Source: an uncultured Bacteroidia bacterium (GTDB lineage Bacteria; Bacteroidota; Bacteroidia; Bacteroidales; Prolixibacteraceae). Taken from it: a stretch of DNA of 43,843 bases. The stretch is from the NCBI GenBank assembly GCA_903905505.1, contig CAIVGL010000021.1, positions 1-43,843 of the forward strand. Direction: 5' to 3'. Position numbers and translations under genes: made by a program. Within the stretch, counting starts at the first letter, position 1; the number at the start of each line of letters is the position of its first letter. Below, in pieces: positions 33,444 through 41,795 of the stretch. The notes under the pieces were generated by a model, which was not told the origin of the DNA, did not search any database, and was given only the letters and a program-made list of their open reading frames with translations.

Positions 33444-34466
33444 ATGGCTATAAATAAACAAATTGCCAACGCTATAAAAAAATCATTATTAAAATTTGAT
33501 TTTTTTAAAATTACTGAAAAATGTACTAATGAAGCACAAACACGACTTTACTTAATTGAGCCGATTATTGAGGTATTAGGTTTCAGTAGAATAGATGATA
33601 TGCTAACTGAAATTAATGCCGGTTGGGGTGCTAAAAATGACAAAGCCGATGTTGGATTAATTGTAAAAGACAAAAAAAATCCTGAAATTATTGTTGAGTG
33701 TAAAACTTATGGAAAGAAATTAACCGACAAAGAGGCATCTCAGCTTAATGGTTATTTTATTAATACTAAGAATTCTAAAATTGGTATATTAACAAATGGT
33801 TTAGAATGGCGTTTTTATGCAGTTAATCAAGCTACTAAATCATCAAGCTTATTTGAAATTCCTTTTTTAGTTGTTGATTTTTCTGAACTAAATGATGATT
33901 TATTTGAGAAATTATCAAAGTTTCATAGAAGCTCACTTATTAATAATTTGAATGAATTACTTGAAGAAACTCAAGAATTTTATTTTATGCAAGGGTTTGA
34001 TAATGCCTTTGCAACAGAGCTTTTTGAGCCATCTGACAATTTTATAAAAGCAATTTTTGATAGAATGGATGGCAAAAGAATGACAGATACAGTAAAAGAA
34101 AAATTAAAATCTTTAATTAATTCTAATTCTATTCAAACTGCTTTAGCAAAAGTTATTGAAGTTGAATCAAGAAGCGGAAATATGGTTATTACAACTGCTG
34201 AAGAATTAAAAATATATCATACAGTAAAAACAATATTAATACATAATAAAAAAATAGATTCTGATAGAATAAGTTACAGAGACCAAAAAAATAGTTTTAA
34301 TGTTTTAGTTGATGACAATAACAAAAAAATCATTTGTAAAATCATTTCTAACAGAAATAAGTATTCCATAGAGATAAGTGGTGCAAAATATGATTTTAAT
34401 GGTTTTGATAGTATTGTAAATTTAAAAAAACAACTATTAGAGTCTGCACTTTCTTATATTGATTAA
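33444..34466 (+). CDS. Stand-alone HsdR_N-type restriction endonuclease-like protein
   Basis: A 340-aa protein whose N-terminal half is the PD-(D/E)XK nuclease fold of type I restriction HsdR N-terminal domains: E30 in TNEAQTR, D69 in DKADVGLIV, E85-C-K87 in PEIIVECKTYG, then ASQLNGYF (Q100, Y104) and GILTNGLEWRFY. No helicase, methylase or specificity gene accompanies it. The C-terminal half (about 180-340) is not recognised; it may sense or bind a substrate. The gene is by eye even more AT-rich than its neighbours and has its own promoter-like region, so it may have entered the element separately. A defence nuclease is the leading guess. Confidence 0.75.
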   Translation: MAINKQIANAIKKSLLKFDFFKITEKCTNEAQTRLYLIEPIIEVLGFSRIDDMLTEINAGWGAKNDKADVGLIVKDKKNPEIIVECKTYGKKLTDKEASQLNGYFINTKNSKIGILTNGLEWRFYAVNQATKSSSLFEIPFLVVDFSELNDDLFEKLSKFHRSSLINNLNELLEETQEFYFMQGFDNAFATELFEPSDNFIKAIFDRMDGKRMTDTVKEKLKSLINSNSIQTALAKVIEVESRSGNMVITTAEELKIYHTVKTILIHNKKIDSDRISYRDQKNSFNVLVDDNNKKIICKIISNRNKYSIEISGAKYDFNGFDSIVNLKKQLLESALSYID

Positions 34467-34580
34467 TTTTTTATTAATGCATTTAATGATGAATTTTTCA
34501 AATTGGATTCATGGTTATTTTTATCTTAAGGTATTTGATTTATACTACTTTATGGTCAATCAAAATTATTAAAACTGAAA

Positions 34581-35186
34581 ATGAAAAATAAAACTACTCT
34601 AAATATGAAAATCATAATAACTCTAACATTAATTATATTATTTAACAATTTAGTTTTGGGTCAAGTCAAAACCAATAGTAATAATGCTTTTGTTGCAAGA
34701 GAATTCAATAAAGAGGTTGCTTTATTTAACTCGAAGAATTTTTTGTTTAGTAATATCCTTGAAACAAAAGATGATGTAGATAAGTTCGAAGTAATTCCAT
34801 TAGCATCCGCAAGCTCAGGAGAACTTACTACATTATTGTATAAATGCGAGGCAAAACAAAAAGAAGGACTAATTTTAGGTTTCTATGGGAATTATTGGAA
34901 TGAGGCAGGGGTTCTTTATCAGGGATATTCATATAAGAATTTAGAAAAAGATAAGGCAATTGAATTCTTAAATAAGATTGAAGATGCGATAGAAAAAAAT
35001 CATAAGTTTCTAAAAAACAGCGATGATTATAATAATATTGTTTTTAAGTATGATGATATGTATGTTCTAATTTGGACGACATCGGGTTCATATTCAATTC
35101 GAATATTTTGGAGTGGATTTGATTCGACATGGGAGAAAACAGCCTATGAAAGGTCAAAACGACGCTTTGAGAAAAAAATTAAGTGA
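34581..35186 (+). CDS. Secreted protein of unknown function (element cargo)
   Basis: A 201-aa protein with an N-terminal signal peptide (about 10-28, ILFNNLVLGQ; cleavage probably before Q). The mature part has mixed strands and helices and no recognised motif, with a very basic C terminus (YERSKRRFEKKIK). An ATG at residue 9 (34605) is an alternative start and would give a more typical signal peptide. It stands alone between the nuclease gene and a small membrane protein. An AT-rich hairpin follows its stop codon. Confidence 0.6.
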   Translation: MKNKTTLNMKIIITLTLIILFNNLVLGQVKTNSNNAFVAREFNKEVALFNSKNFLFSNILETKDDVDKFEVIPLASASSGELTTLLYKCEAKQKEGLILGFYGNYWNEAGVLYQGYSYKNLEKDKAIEFLNKIEDAIEKNHKFLKNSDDYNNIVFKYDDMYVLIWTTSGSYSIRIFWSGFDSTWEKTAYERSKRRFEKKIK

Positions 35187-35206
35187 AATTTATAACAGAG
35201 TCCTTC

Positions 35207-35229
35207 TTTGATTTTTAGCAAAAATCAAA
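35207..35229 (+). terminator. AT-rich hairpin after the 201-aa gene
   Basis: TTTGATTTTT (35207-35216), loop AGC, AAAAATCAAA (35220-35229): a perfect 10-bp inverted repeat starting about 20 nt after the stop codon. No clear T run follows, so termination is only likely. Confidence 0.45.
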
Positions 35230-35317
35230 AATCCCAATAATAAATTTAGATATAGCTATATGATTTGAATAATTCTCAATTAATTAGCAAATAACCTAGC
35301 ATTAAAAATTTCTAGAA

Positions 35318-35509
35318 ATGAAAAACATAAACTTCGACTTAATCTTTAAGATCTCTGTATTAGCCCTATTAATTGCTATTCTATTTTTAATTCTTCACCC
35401 TGAACCTGTTAAGCAGTCTAGAATTGGGAAATACAAGGAATTTAAAGACGAACATGGCTTAAGTTTAATACTGAATACAGAAACAGGGAACATTAGCTCT
35501 GCAAATTAA
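35318..35509 (+). CDS. Small single-pass membrane protein (element cargo)
   Basis: A 63-aa protein with one hydrophobic segment at about 8-27 (IFKISVLALLIAILFLILHP) and a short polar tail after it. No family is recognised. It converges on the integrase gene with a 4-bp overlap of the ends. It could equally be a secreted peptide if the segment is cleaved. Confidence 0.5.
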   Translation: MKNINFDLIFKISVLALLIAILFLILHPEPVKQSRIGKYKEFKDEHGLSLILNTETGNISSAN

Positions 35510-36567
35510 ATCATAGGCATGTCAGCCTCAATTAGATCAGCGACCTCTAGCCCTCTTAGATAGGTTAAGCTTACATTCAGTGTTGAATGACCCATTGCCT
35601 TCTGTAGCTTGGTTAATGACCCTGTTCGTTTAAAGATGTCAATGGCTCCTGAGTGACGAAAAGAGTAAAGGGTTTGCTCTTCCTCAATAGTATTTGATTG
35701 TGCCTTAAAACGGCTCCAAAGGGTCTTAAAATAGTCCTCATTCAAAGGCTTGCTTGTCAAGGAGAAGATGTTTAAATGCCTCTCTCCTTTGACTAAGATC
35801 TCTTTGATATAACTAGGTACAGGAACAATTCGATTACGACCTGATTTGTTCCTCAACCCTGATAAGTTAATGTAGCTAAGATCCTCTGAGAAGTCTCCCC
35901 ATGTAAGCTCTCTGATCTCCCGATGTGGTCTAAGTAAGCACCCATAGGTCATCAAGCAACATAGATAAAGATTGGGATTATAGGTCTTGATCTCTGATAA
36001 TACTTCTGAGATATTATTAAACGGTTTGTTAAGGGTTGCTTTGGCTTTTCTGCTTTTGATATTCTTCATTGGATTACTTTCCATGCCTTGAGCAATAGCC
36101 TCGTTAATAAGCACGTTTAAATGCCTTCTTATGCTATTGTGAGAGATGCCTGAGGAATACTTGTCTAAATAGGTCTTAATGTGATTAGAGGTCAACTCCT
36201 CACCTTTCATGATTTTAGTAATGGTTTGATATACTCCTTTAAGTGTTCTAATATACCTTTCCGAGTATGACCCATTAACTTTTGAATTTAAAGCTTTCAA
36301 TAGATATACTCTATCTGTAAGTTTCCCGATGATAACCTCATTTGTAGAATAGGTTTCTAATACTCCACCCCGATTTATATAATTATATACCTCAGCAGCT
36401 AGAAGATTGCCAACAGCTTTTCTTTGTTCGAATGGGAAAGAATTAGGACTAATAGTGCATTCTACTCGCTTTCCATTGTAAAGACGATAACGCTTGTTTT
36501 TGATCATGAAGGAGACAAATACCTTGTTAGATTTATCAAGGTGCACATTAGGATAATTCAAGTTCAT
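35506..36567 (-). CDS. Tyrosine recombinase / integrase of the element
   Basis: A 353-aa site-specific recombinase of the phage-integrase family in its Bacteroidota form. An N-terminal arm-binding region and a SAM-like core-binding domain (about 100-185) precede the catalytic domain with R213 (LLRPHREIREL), probably K241, R304 in YSFRHSG (the first His of HxxR is Tyr, common in this group), H327 (MGHS) and nucleophile Y336 (LTYLRG). It lies 54 nt from the attR repeat and reads away from it, the usual place for the enzyme that integrates an element into a tRNA gene. Confidence 0.92.
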   Translation of the reverse strand: MNLNYPNVHLDKSNKVFVSFMIKNKRYRLYNGKRVECTISPNSFPFEQRKAVGNLLAAEVYNYINRGGVLETYSTNEVIIGKLTDRVYLLKALNSKVNGSYSERYIRTLKGVYQTITKIMKGEELTSNHIKTYLDKYSSGISHNSIRRHLNVLINEAIAQGMESNPMKNIKSRKAKATLNKPFNNISEVLSEIKTYNPNLYLCCLMTYGCLLRPHREIRELTWGDFSEDLSYINLSGLRNKSGRNRIVPVPSYIKEILVKGERHLNIFSLTSKPLNEDYFKTLWSRFKAQSNTIEEEQTLYSFRHSGAIDIFKRTGSLTKLQKAMGHSTLNVSLTYLRGLEVADLIEADMPMI

Positions 36568-36621
36568 GTGGCAGTAAATAAGCAGTTATATAAAATTAAT
36601 TTATATAAACACTTGTATATC

Positions 36622-36692
36622 AGGTAGCTCAGTTGGTTAGAGCGCATGATTCATAATCATGAGGTCGAGGGATCATGCCCCTCTCTCGCTAC
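36622..36692 (+). repeat. attR: 71-bp copy of the tRNA-Met 3' part
   Basis: Identical to 25029-25099. The first four acceptor bases of the tRNA are replaced by unrelated sequence (TATC), so the acceptor stem cannot form and this is not a working tRNA gene. It marks the right end of the element. Confidence 0.88.
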
Positions 36693-36906
36693 AAATAATT
36701 TAGGTGTAATGTTTTTTTCGTTACACCTATTTTTATGCCCAAATAGAGCGTCCCGATAGCTATCGGGAAGGTCGAGGGATCATGCCCCTCTCTCGCTACG
36801 AATAATTTAGGTGTAATGATTTTTTCGTTATACCTATTTTTATGCCCAGACAGAGCGTCCCGATAGCTATCGGGAAGGTCGAGGGATCATGCCCCTCTCT
36901 CGCTAC
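36693..36906 (+). repeat. Two 107-bp tandem units with chimeric tRNA-Met 3' halves
   Basis: Units 36693-36799 and 36800-36906. Each has a terminator-like hairpin (AGGTGTAAtg...cgTTACACCT in the first, with one change in the second), then AGAGCG, the perfect palindrome TCCCGATAGCTATCGGGA (36751-36768 and 36858-36875 region), then AGGTCGAGGG through CTCGCTAC, which equals the tRNA-Met sequence from the variable loop to the end. The palindrome sits exactly where the anticodon arm (CATGATTCATAATCATG) should be. The 5' half of the tRNA is absent, so these are not tRNA genes. Confidence 0.85.
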
Positions 36907-36920
36907 GGAACAACAAAAAT

Positions 36921-36950
36921 GGACTTACGTTAAATCGCAAGTCCTTTTTT
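36921..36950 (+). terminator. Terminator downstream of the tRNA-Met remnants
   Basis: GGACTTACG-ttaaat-CGCAAGTCC (36921-36944) followed by TTTTTT. It resembles the hairpin at the element's left end (25112-25142) and is probably the original chromosomal terminator of the tRNA gene. Confidence 0.75.
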
Positions 36951-37055
36951 ATTGTGAAAATTGAAAACTCGAAGGAATCAAACCCTATTTCGCAGGATCG
37001 GCATTCCAGATGTCAACGATGCATTTCCAAGTGCCATCAGCCTGTTAAATAGACT

Positions 37056-37089
37056 ATTTAGGAAAAAAAGCCTGCATTTTTTCCTAAAT
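37056..37089. repeat. Perfect 13-bp inverted repeat in the gap before the beta-helix gene
   Basis: ATTTAGGAAAAAA (37056-37068), 8-nt loop, TTTTTTCCTAAAT (37077-37089). It could work as a weak bidirectional terminator. Apart from this and the terminator at 36921, the 306 nt between 36907 and 37212 show no convincing gene. Confidence 0.6.
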
Positions 37090-37212
37090 CAGAACTGCGC
37101 CCCGATTCTTCAGGGCTCTCACGGTAGAAAATTTTGCCTCCCCACCCTGCACAAGAGATCAAAAAAAATGCCACCTTCGCGACAGCGTTTTTTAACCTAA
37201 ACCTAACCTACT

Positions 37213-39639
37213 ATGACCCGCTATTTCATACTTGCAACCTTAATTGGATATTTCTCTGGCGCGAACGGACAATCGATATACGTTTCGCCCACCGGCCGCG
37301 ACAGCAATCCTGGAACAATCGATAAACCAATACAGTCGGTTTCCAAAGCACAAGAGCTAACTCATCAGTTTCCCGCAAACAAATCAGTGGAGGTGATATT
37401 CGACAACGGGACCTACTACCTCCCGCAGACAATTCAGTTTACAGATCGCGATAGCCGCAACACTGGAGCCACCACAACCTACCGAGCCAAGACTGAAGGG
37501 GGCGCCGTACTGAGTGGCGGTACCCTATTAAAACTCAAATGGAAACCATTCAACCATGGAATATTTGTCGCCAAGACACCGAAATACAGCTCTATAGATC
37601 AACTGTTTATCAATGGAGCACGACAACGAATGGCTCGATTTCCCAATGCAGTAGAAGGGAAAAACGTCTACGACACCTGGGAATTAGACCATCAGGCAAA
37701 ATCCGACAGCACCCAAGACCCTTTAATCGCAAGTCGAATTCTAACCTGGAAAAATCCAACGGGTGGCTATATTCATGCCATGCACGGTGCTCTATGGGGC
37801 GATATGCACTGGCAGATCCTTGGCAAAAAAAGTCCAACAAAACTCGACTACATCGGAGGATGGCAAAACAATCGCCCCTCGGGGATGCATCCCACCTATC
37901 GAATGGTGGAGAACATCTTCGAAGAGCTAGATGCACCTGGTGAGTGGTATTATCAGGCCAGCGAGCAGAAAATATATTTCAAGCCCGACAGTCAGACCGA
38001 TCTTTCGACAGCTAAAGTTGAAGTCGTTAGACTTAGACACCTGATCGAATTCAACGGAACCAAGCAGAATCCCGTCCTAGGGATAGCCCTAAAAGGATTT
38101 ATTTTCCGCCATGCCATGCGGACATTTATGGAGAACAAAGAGCCCCTTCTGCGTTCCGACTGGACTATCTACCGAGGAGGAGCAGTCGTATTTAATGGGG
38201 CCGAAAACTGCTCGGTCTCGGACTGCGAATTCGATCAAGTGGGTGGAAATGGCGTTTTCATCAACAACTACAACCGACACATCTACATCACCGGATGCTA
38301 TCTACATAACATTGGTGCCAGCGGGATCGCTTTTGTGGGAGATCCAGCAATGGTTCGTAATCCAATTTTCAGCGTTGGAAAACAAAACTTTGAGACACTG
38401 GATCACACCAAAGGTCCGAAAGGGGATAATTTCCCCGAATCCTGCACCGTGGAAGATTGCCTAATCACCCTCACCGGTCGCGACGAGAAACAAACATCTC
38501 CGATCACCATCTCCATGTCGCATAAGATAACGGTTAACCATTGCTCGATTTACGATGTCCCACGCGCGGGCATCAACATCAGCGAAGGGACCTTTGGCGG
38601 ACATGTGATCGAGAATTCCGATATCTTTAACACTGTGCTGGAGACCGGTGATCATGGTAGTTTTAATTCGTGGGGACGCGACAGATACTGGTCGCCAAAT
38701 GCTGCCGAGACACTGCCTGAAGTTGCAAAAGATCCCAACCTCCCCTTTTTAGATATGCTTGACATGAATGTCATCCGCAACAACCGCTGGCGCTGTGATC
38801 ATGGGTGGGATATTGATCTCGACGACGGCTCGAGCTGGTACCAAATCTACAACAACCTGCTGCTCAACGGAGGTCTTAAACTGCGAGAAGGGTATAACCG
38901 AATTGCCACTAACAACATCATTATCAACAGCGGACTGCACCCACACGTGTGGTATACCGACAGCAAAGATGTGTTCAAAAACAACATCGTCTTTAAGGCA
39001 TACCAGCCAGCAATCATGAATAGATATATCGCTATTAACGGACAATGGGGCAAGGAGCTAGACTATAATTTCTATGCCTCCACGCGCGAAGTGATGTTGA
39101 AATATAGCGCCAACCAATGCGATAAAAACTCCGTCAATGGCGATCCACTTTTTGTCGATGCAGCCAATGGTGATTTCAGGGTGAAGGAGAATTCTCCAGT
39201 ATTAGCCCTGGGATTTCACAACTTCCCAATGAACCAATTTGGGGTCGTGAAGAAAAGTCTTAGAGCGATTGCCAAAACGCCTGAGATCCCTCAAATAGAT
39301 CTTAAACCAGCTGAAGTGGTTCAAAGACCCGTAAACTTTACCTGGATGGGAGCCACCATTCATGAGCTGCGGGGCAGCGAAGCTTCGGCCTTTGGAATAA
39401 GCTTTGACTCGGGTGGAATTGTAATCAGTCAAATCCAAAAATCGGACACCAAACTTCAAGCTGGCGATTTGATTCTAAGCATCAATAAAAAACCGATAAA
39501 AACGATGCAAGATCTCAAAGACTACCTTAAAAAAGAGGCGATTAACAACCATCATCTAGTTCAGGTAAGCCGAAATCAAGCAAAAATAAGTCTGTCGATC
39601 GACCATCCGCTCCCCTTAAACGTAGAAGACGCGCCATAA
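37213..39639 (+). CDS. Secreted right-handed beta-helix protein with C-terminal PDZ domain
   Basis: An 808-aa protein with a signal peptide (about 1-20, cleaved near ANGQS). IYVSPTGRDSNPGTIDKPIQSV (about 22-43) is the typical opening of DUF1565/pectate-lyase-like beta-helix proteins, and repeated short strands with Asn ladders (VEDCLITLTG, NVIRNNRW, NNIIINSG, NNIVF) follow to about 680. The C terminus (about 700-800) is a PDZ domain: GIVISQIQKSDTKLQAGDLILSINKKPIKTMQDL. The beta-helix part may be a polysaccharide lyase or glycoside hydrolase; the catalytic residues are not evident. Base composition is like the chromosome, so it is outside the element. Confidence 0.85.
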   Translation: MTRYFILATLIGYFSGANGQSIYVSPTGRDSNPGTIDKPIQSVSKAQELTHQFPANKSVEVIFDNGTYYLPQTIQFTDRDSRNTGATTTYRAKTEGGAVLSGGTLLKLKWKPFNHGIFVAKTPKYSSIDQLFINGARQRMARFPNAVEGKNVYDTWELDHQAKSDSTQDPLIASRILTWKNPTGGYIHAMHGALWGDMHWQILGKKSPTKLDYIGGWQNNRPSGMHPTYRMVENIFEELDAPGEWYYQASEQKIYFKPDSQTDLSTAKVEVVRLRHLIEFNGTKQNPVLGIALKGFIFRHAMRTFMENKEPLLRSDWTIYRGGAVVFNGAENCSVSDCEFDQVGGNGVFINNYNRHIYITGCYLHNIGASGIAFVGDPAMVRNPIFSVGKQNFETLDHTKGPKGDNFPESCTVEDCLITLTGRDEKQTSPITISMSHKITVNHCSIYDVPRAGINISEGTFGGHVIENSDIFNTVLETGDHGSFNSWGRDRYWSPNAAETLPEVAKDPNLPFLDMLDMNVIRNNRWRCDHGWDIDLDDGSSWYQIYNNLLLNGGLKLREGYNRIATNNIIINSGLHPHVWYTDSKDVFKNNIVFKAYQPAIMNRYIAINGQWGKELDYNFYASTREVMLKYSANQCDKNSVNGDPLFVDAANGDFRVKENSPVLALGFHNFPMNQFGVVKKSLRAIAKTPEIPQIDLKPAEVVQRPVNFTWMGATIHELRGSEASAFGISFDSGGIVISQIQKSDTKLQAGDLILSINKKPIKTMQDLKDYLKKEAINNHHLVQVSRNQAKISLSIDHPLPLNVEDAP

Positions 39640-39714
39640 TTAACCTATTATACCCACCGAATAATTAGATTTGAAAATAAAAAAATATTTTTCGCCTAAA
39701 GATCAGAATAAACT

Positions 39715-39722
39715 TAAATTTG
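39715..39722 (+). promoter_or_regulatory. Predicted -7 element upstream of the START-like gene
   Basis: TAAATTTG is a full match to TAnnTTTG; TTCG lies 20 nt upstream at 39691-39694 as a possible -33. The leader would be about 150 nt. Otherwise the gap 39640-39874 shows nothing. Confidence 0.35.
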
Positions 39723-39874
39723 CACCCGCTGGTGATTGATAAACCGACTAAACCTTCAAGGGTTATAAAATCAGCCGTTTAAAACCTTTAGCGACCTAAT
39801 TAAACCAAGGGGTTGTGGTTCGAGAAACCGACCCGATTCCTAGATGTAAAAAATTTAAAGTAGATTTTTTTTGA

Positions 39875-40246
39875 ATGACAGAGCTTAGATTAGAATTTTT
39901 CCTTAAAACTTCACCCACAGTTTTATTCAGTCGGATTAGTACGCCATCAGGGTTGGCCGAATGGTTTGCCGACAATGTCAAGATCGACGGTAAGATATTT
40001 ACCTTTATCTGGGGAACAACCGAGCAACAAGCCGAAATCTTAAGCATGGTCCCTAACATTTCGATCAGTTTTAGGTGGTTAGATCAAGAACCCGACTCCA
40101 AATTTGGGTTCAATATCGTACAAGATGAGCTTACCGGTGATGTGGCCTTGATTGTGATCGACCATGTGGATGAGTCTGATGCTGAAGACACCCGAAACCT
40201 TTGGGTTTCTCAAGTCGCCAAATTAAAACATATGATCGGCTCATAG
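39875..40246 (+). CDS. START-like (SRPBCC) domain protein
   Basis: A 123-aa protein of the START-like family common in Bacteroidota, related to AHSA1-type SRPBCC proteins, which form a hydrophobic binding cavity. Typical stretches are LEFFLKTSPTVLFSRISTPSGLAEWFADNV (about 5-34), FIWGTTEQQAEI and DHVDESDAEDTRNLWVSQVAKLKHMIG at the end. The ligand is unknown. It stands upstream of the LptF/G permease, an arrangement repeatedly seen in this phylum, but a -7 element between them suggests separate transcription is possible. Confidence 0.82.
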   Translation: MTELRLEFFLKTSPTVLFSRISTPSGLAEWFADNVKIDGKIFTFIWGTTEQQAEILSMVPNISISFRWLDQEPDSKFGFNIVQDELTGDVALIVIDHVDESDAEDTRNLWVSQVAKLKHMIGS

Positions 40247-40278
40247 ATTTTAGCACCCCTAAAATCCTAAAAAAGATG

Positions 40279-40286
40279 TAACTTTG
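40279..40286 (+). promoter_or_regulatory. Predicted -7 element of the LptF/G gene
   Basis: TAACTTTG is a full match to TAnnTTTG, 23 nt before the ATG at 40310. No -33 TTG is at the expected distance. A small hairpin TTCCG-TTT-CGGAA (40288-40300) follows it in the leader. Confidence 0.4.
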
Positions 40287-40309
40287 CTTCCGTTTCGGAA
40301 ACCCATGGC

Positions 40310-41779
40310 ATGAAGCGTCTACATCTCTATATTGTTAAAAGTTTTATTGGACCTTTCTTTGTAACACTGCTCATCTCTTTGTTCGTGTTACTGATGCAAT
40401 TCCTTTGGGTATATCTCGACGAACTAGTCGGCAAAGGACTTGATTTCAGCACAATACTTGAATTTATTGTTTACACCATGGCCATGCTTATGTCGATGGC
40501 CTTGCCTCTGGCGATGTTGCTGGCCTCTATCATGACCTTTGGAGGCCTGGGTGAGAACAATGAACTTCTGGCCATGAAAGCTGCCGGAATTTCGCTCTAC
40601 CGCATTATGAAACCTGTCGTAGTCCTGAGTATCTTACTCACATTTGGTTCATTCTATTTCTACAATCAAGTTATTCCGGTCTCGTATAAAAAGTTAATTG
40701 CCTTAATGTCGAGTATCCGACAATTGCGACCAGAGATCATTGTCAAGGAGGGAATTTTCTCGAACGACATTGACAACTATTCGATTAAGGTGGGTCGGAA
40801 AAAGCCCAATGGAGAGATGCTCTACGACATTATGATTTACGATCATACCGAAGATAAAGGGAGTACCATTGTGACGGTGGCTGATTCTGGGACGATGAAG
40901 ATCACCAAAGACAAAAAATACATGATCCTGAACCTCTATTCAGGGCAGACAAATACGGAGCTACAATCAAATAACAACAATAAACCTACCTTTCCTGCAC
41001 GAATAGATAAATTCACAAAAGAATCAATCTTCACCGTATTGCAAGGGATGGAGTTAGAGCGTAAAGATGAGAGTATATTTAAGAATCAAAATCGAGCGTT
41101 GACCAACGACCAGCTTGTCTATTTCGTTGATTCGATCTCCCGACTGCTTGAAAAAAAACGGATCGAGCAATGCTTGACGTTCACCTATATGCCACCTCTC
41201 GCGATTAATGTAGCTCGACTATCTCAAAATGACACCGCTAAGATTGTGAAGCCTAAGCTTATTCAATACATCAATATCGACTCGGCATTCATGAATGGAT
41301 TACCCAATGTTCGATCAGGAACCATTACTACGGCCTTAAACAATGCCCGGAATAACATGCGCTTTATCCAGCAGAATGAAGAGATTATTGGGGCAACCCA
41401 AAGAAATATAAATCGATTCGATATAGAGTGGCATAAAAAGTACACCTTTGCTATTGCATGTCTGATCTTTCTATTTATTGGAGCTCCATTGGGAGCTATC
41501 ATCCGAAAAGGTGGCCTAGGAATGCCAATAGTCATCTCGGTGGTCCTATTTATTTTCTATTGGATCATCAGCACAACGGGAGAGAAATTTTCGCGTGAAA
41601 CGGCCGATAGTGTCTGGAAAGGAGTCTGGTTTTCAACCTTTATTTTCCTGCCATGGGGAGTCTTCCTGACCTATAAAGCAGCCAACGACTCCGTCGTTTT
41701 TAACATTCATGCATGGGGCGATTTCTTTAAAAAAATCTTCCGAATACAGAAAAAGGAAGAACAAAATATAAGCAATTAG
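40310..41779 (+). CDS. LptF/LptG (YjgP/YjgQ) family permease
   Basis: A 489-aa inner-membrane protein of the lipopolysaccharide-export ABC transporter (LptB2FG). Three membrane segments lie near the N terminus (about 15-35, 55-80, 95-118), then a large periplasmic beta-jellyroll-like domain (about 130-370) and three C-terminal membrane segments (about 380-400, 405-425, 440-460). [20 protein letters not shown] and [26 protein letters not shown], including the coupling-helix region, are strongly conserved in the family. Whether it is LptF or LptG cannot be decided. ribBA follows 16 nt downstream. Confidence 0.9.
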   Translation: MKRLHLYIVKSFIGPFFVTLLISLFVLLMQFLWVYLDELVGKGLDFSTILEFIVYTMAMLMSMALPLAMLLASIMTFGGLGENNELLAMKAAGISLYRIMKPVVVLSILLTFGSFYFYNQVIPVSYKKLIALMSSIRQLRPEIIVKEGIFSNDIDNYSIKVGRKKPNGEMLYDIMIYDHTEDKGSTIVTVADSGTMKITKDKKYMILNLYSGQTNTELQSNNNNKPTFPARIDKFTKESIFTVLQGMELERKDESIFKNQNRALTNDQLVYFVDSISRLLEKKRIEQCLTFTYMPPLAINVARLSQNDTAKIVKPKLIQYINIDSAFMNGLPNVRSGTITTALNNARNNMRFIQQNEEIIGATQRNINRFDIEWHKKYTFAIACLIFLFIGAPLGAIIRKGGLGMPIVISVVLFIFYWIISTTGEKFSRETADSVWKGVWFSTFIFLPWGVFLTYKAANDSVVFNIHAWGDFFKKIFRIQKKEEQNISN

Positions 41780-41795
41780 CTTAGTAAAAAAGACT

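Larger units (their letters stand above)
25029..36692. mobile_element. Integrative element of ~11.7 kb in tRNA-Met (candidate phage satellite or defence island)
   Basis: It is bounded by 71-bp direct repeats of the tRNA-Met 3' part, with a tyrosine integrase at the right end reading inwards from attR. The left arm (minus strand) has a replication module: a zinc-finger/toprim-like primase, a RecA-fold ATPase and an unknown protein. The middle (plus strand) carries cargo from 28514 to 35509. Base composition is clearly more AT-rich than the flanking men and rib genes. No relaxase, type IV coupling protein, conjugation gene, capsid, portal or terminase is visible, so it would need a helper for transfer. 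The 258 nt between attL and the first gene (25100-25357) hold a terminator and no gene. Confidence 0.88.

Noticed and set aside
36622-36692. Second functional tRNA-Met at the right end
   Set aside because: The first four acceptor bases are missing and replaced by non-pairing sequence; it is the att duplicate.
36769-36906. Extra tRNA-Met genes suggested by the repeated 3' halves
   Set aside because: There is no anticodon arm and no 5' acceptor or D-arm half, so no cloverleaf can form.
36961-37200. 79-aa open frame before the beta-helix gene
   Set aside because: It runs across a terminator region and a 13-bp inverted repeat, has no recognisable features and starts where no promoter is seen.
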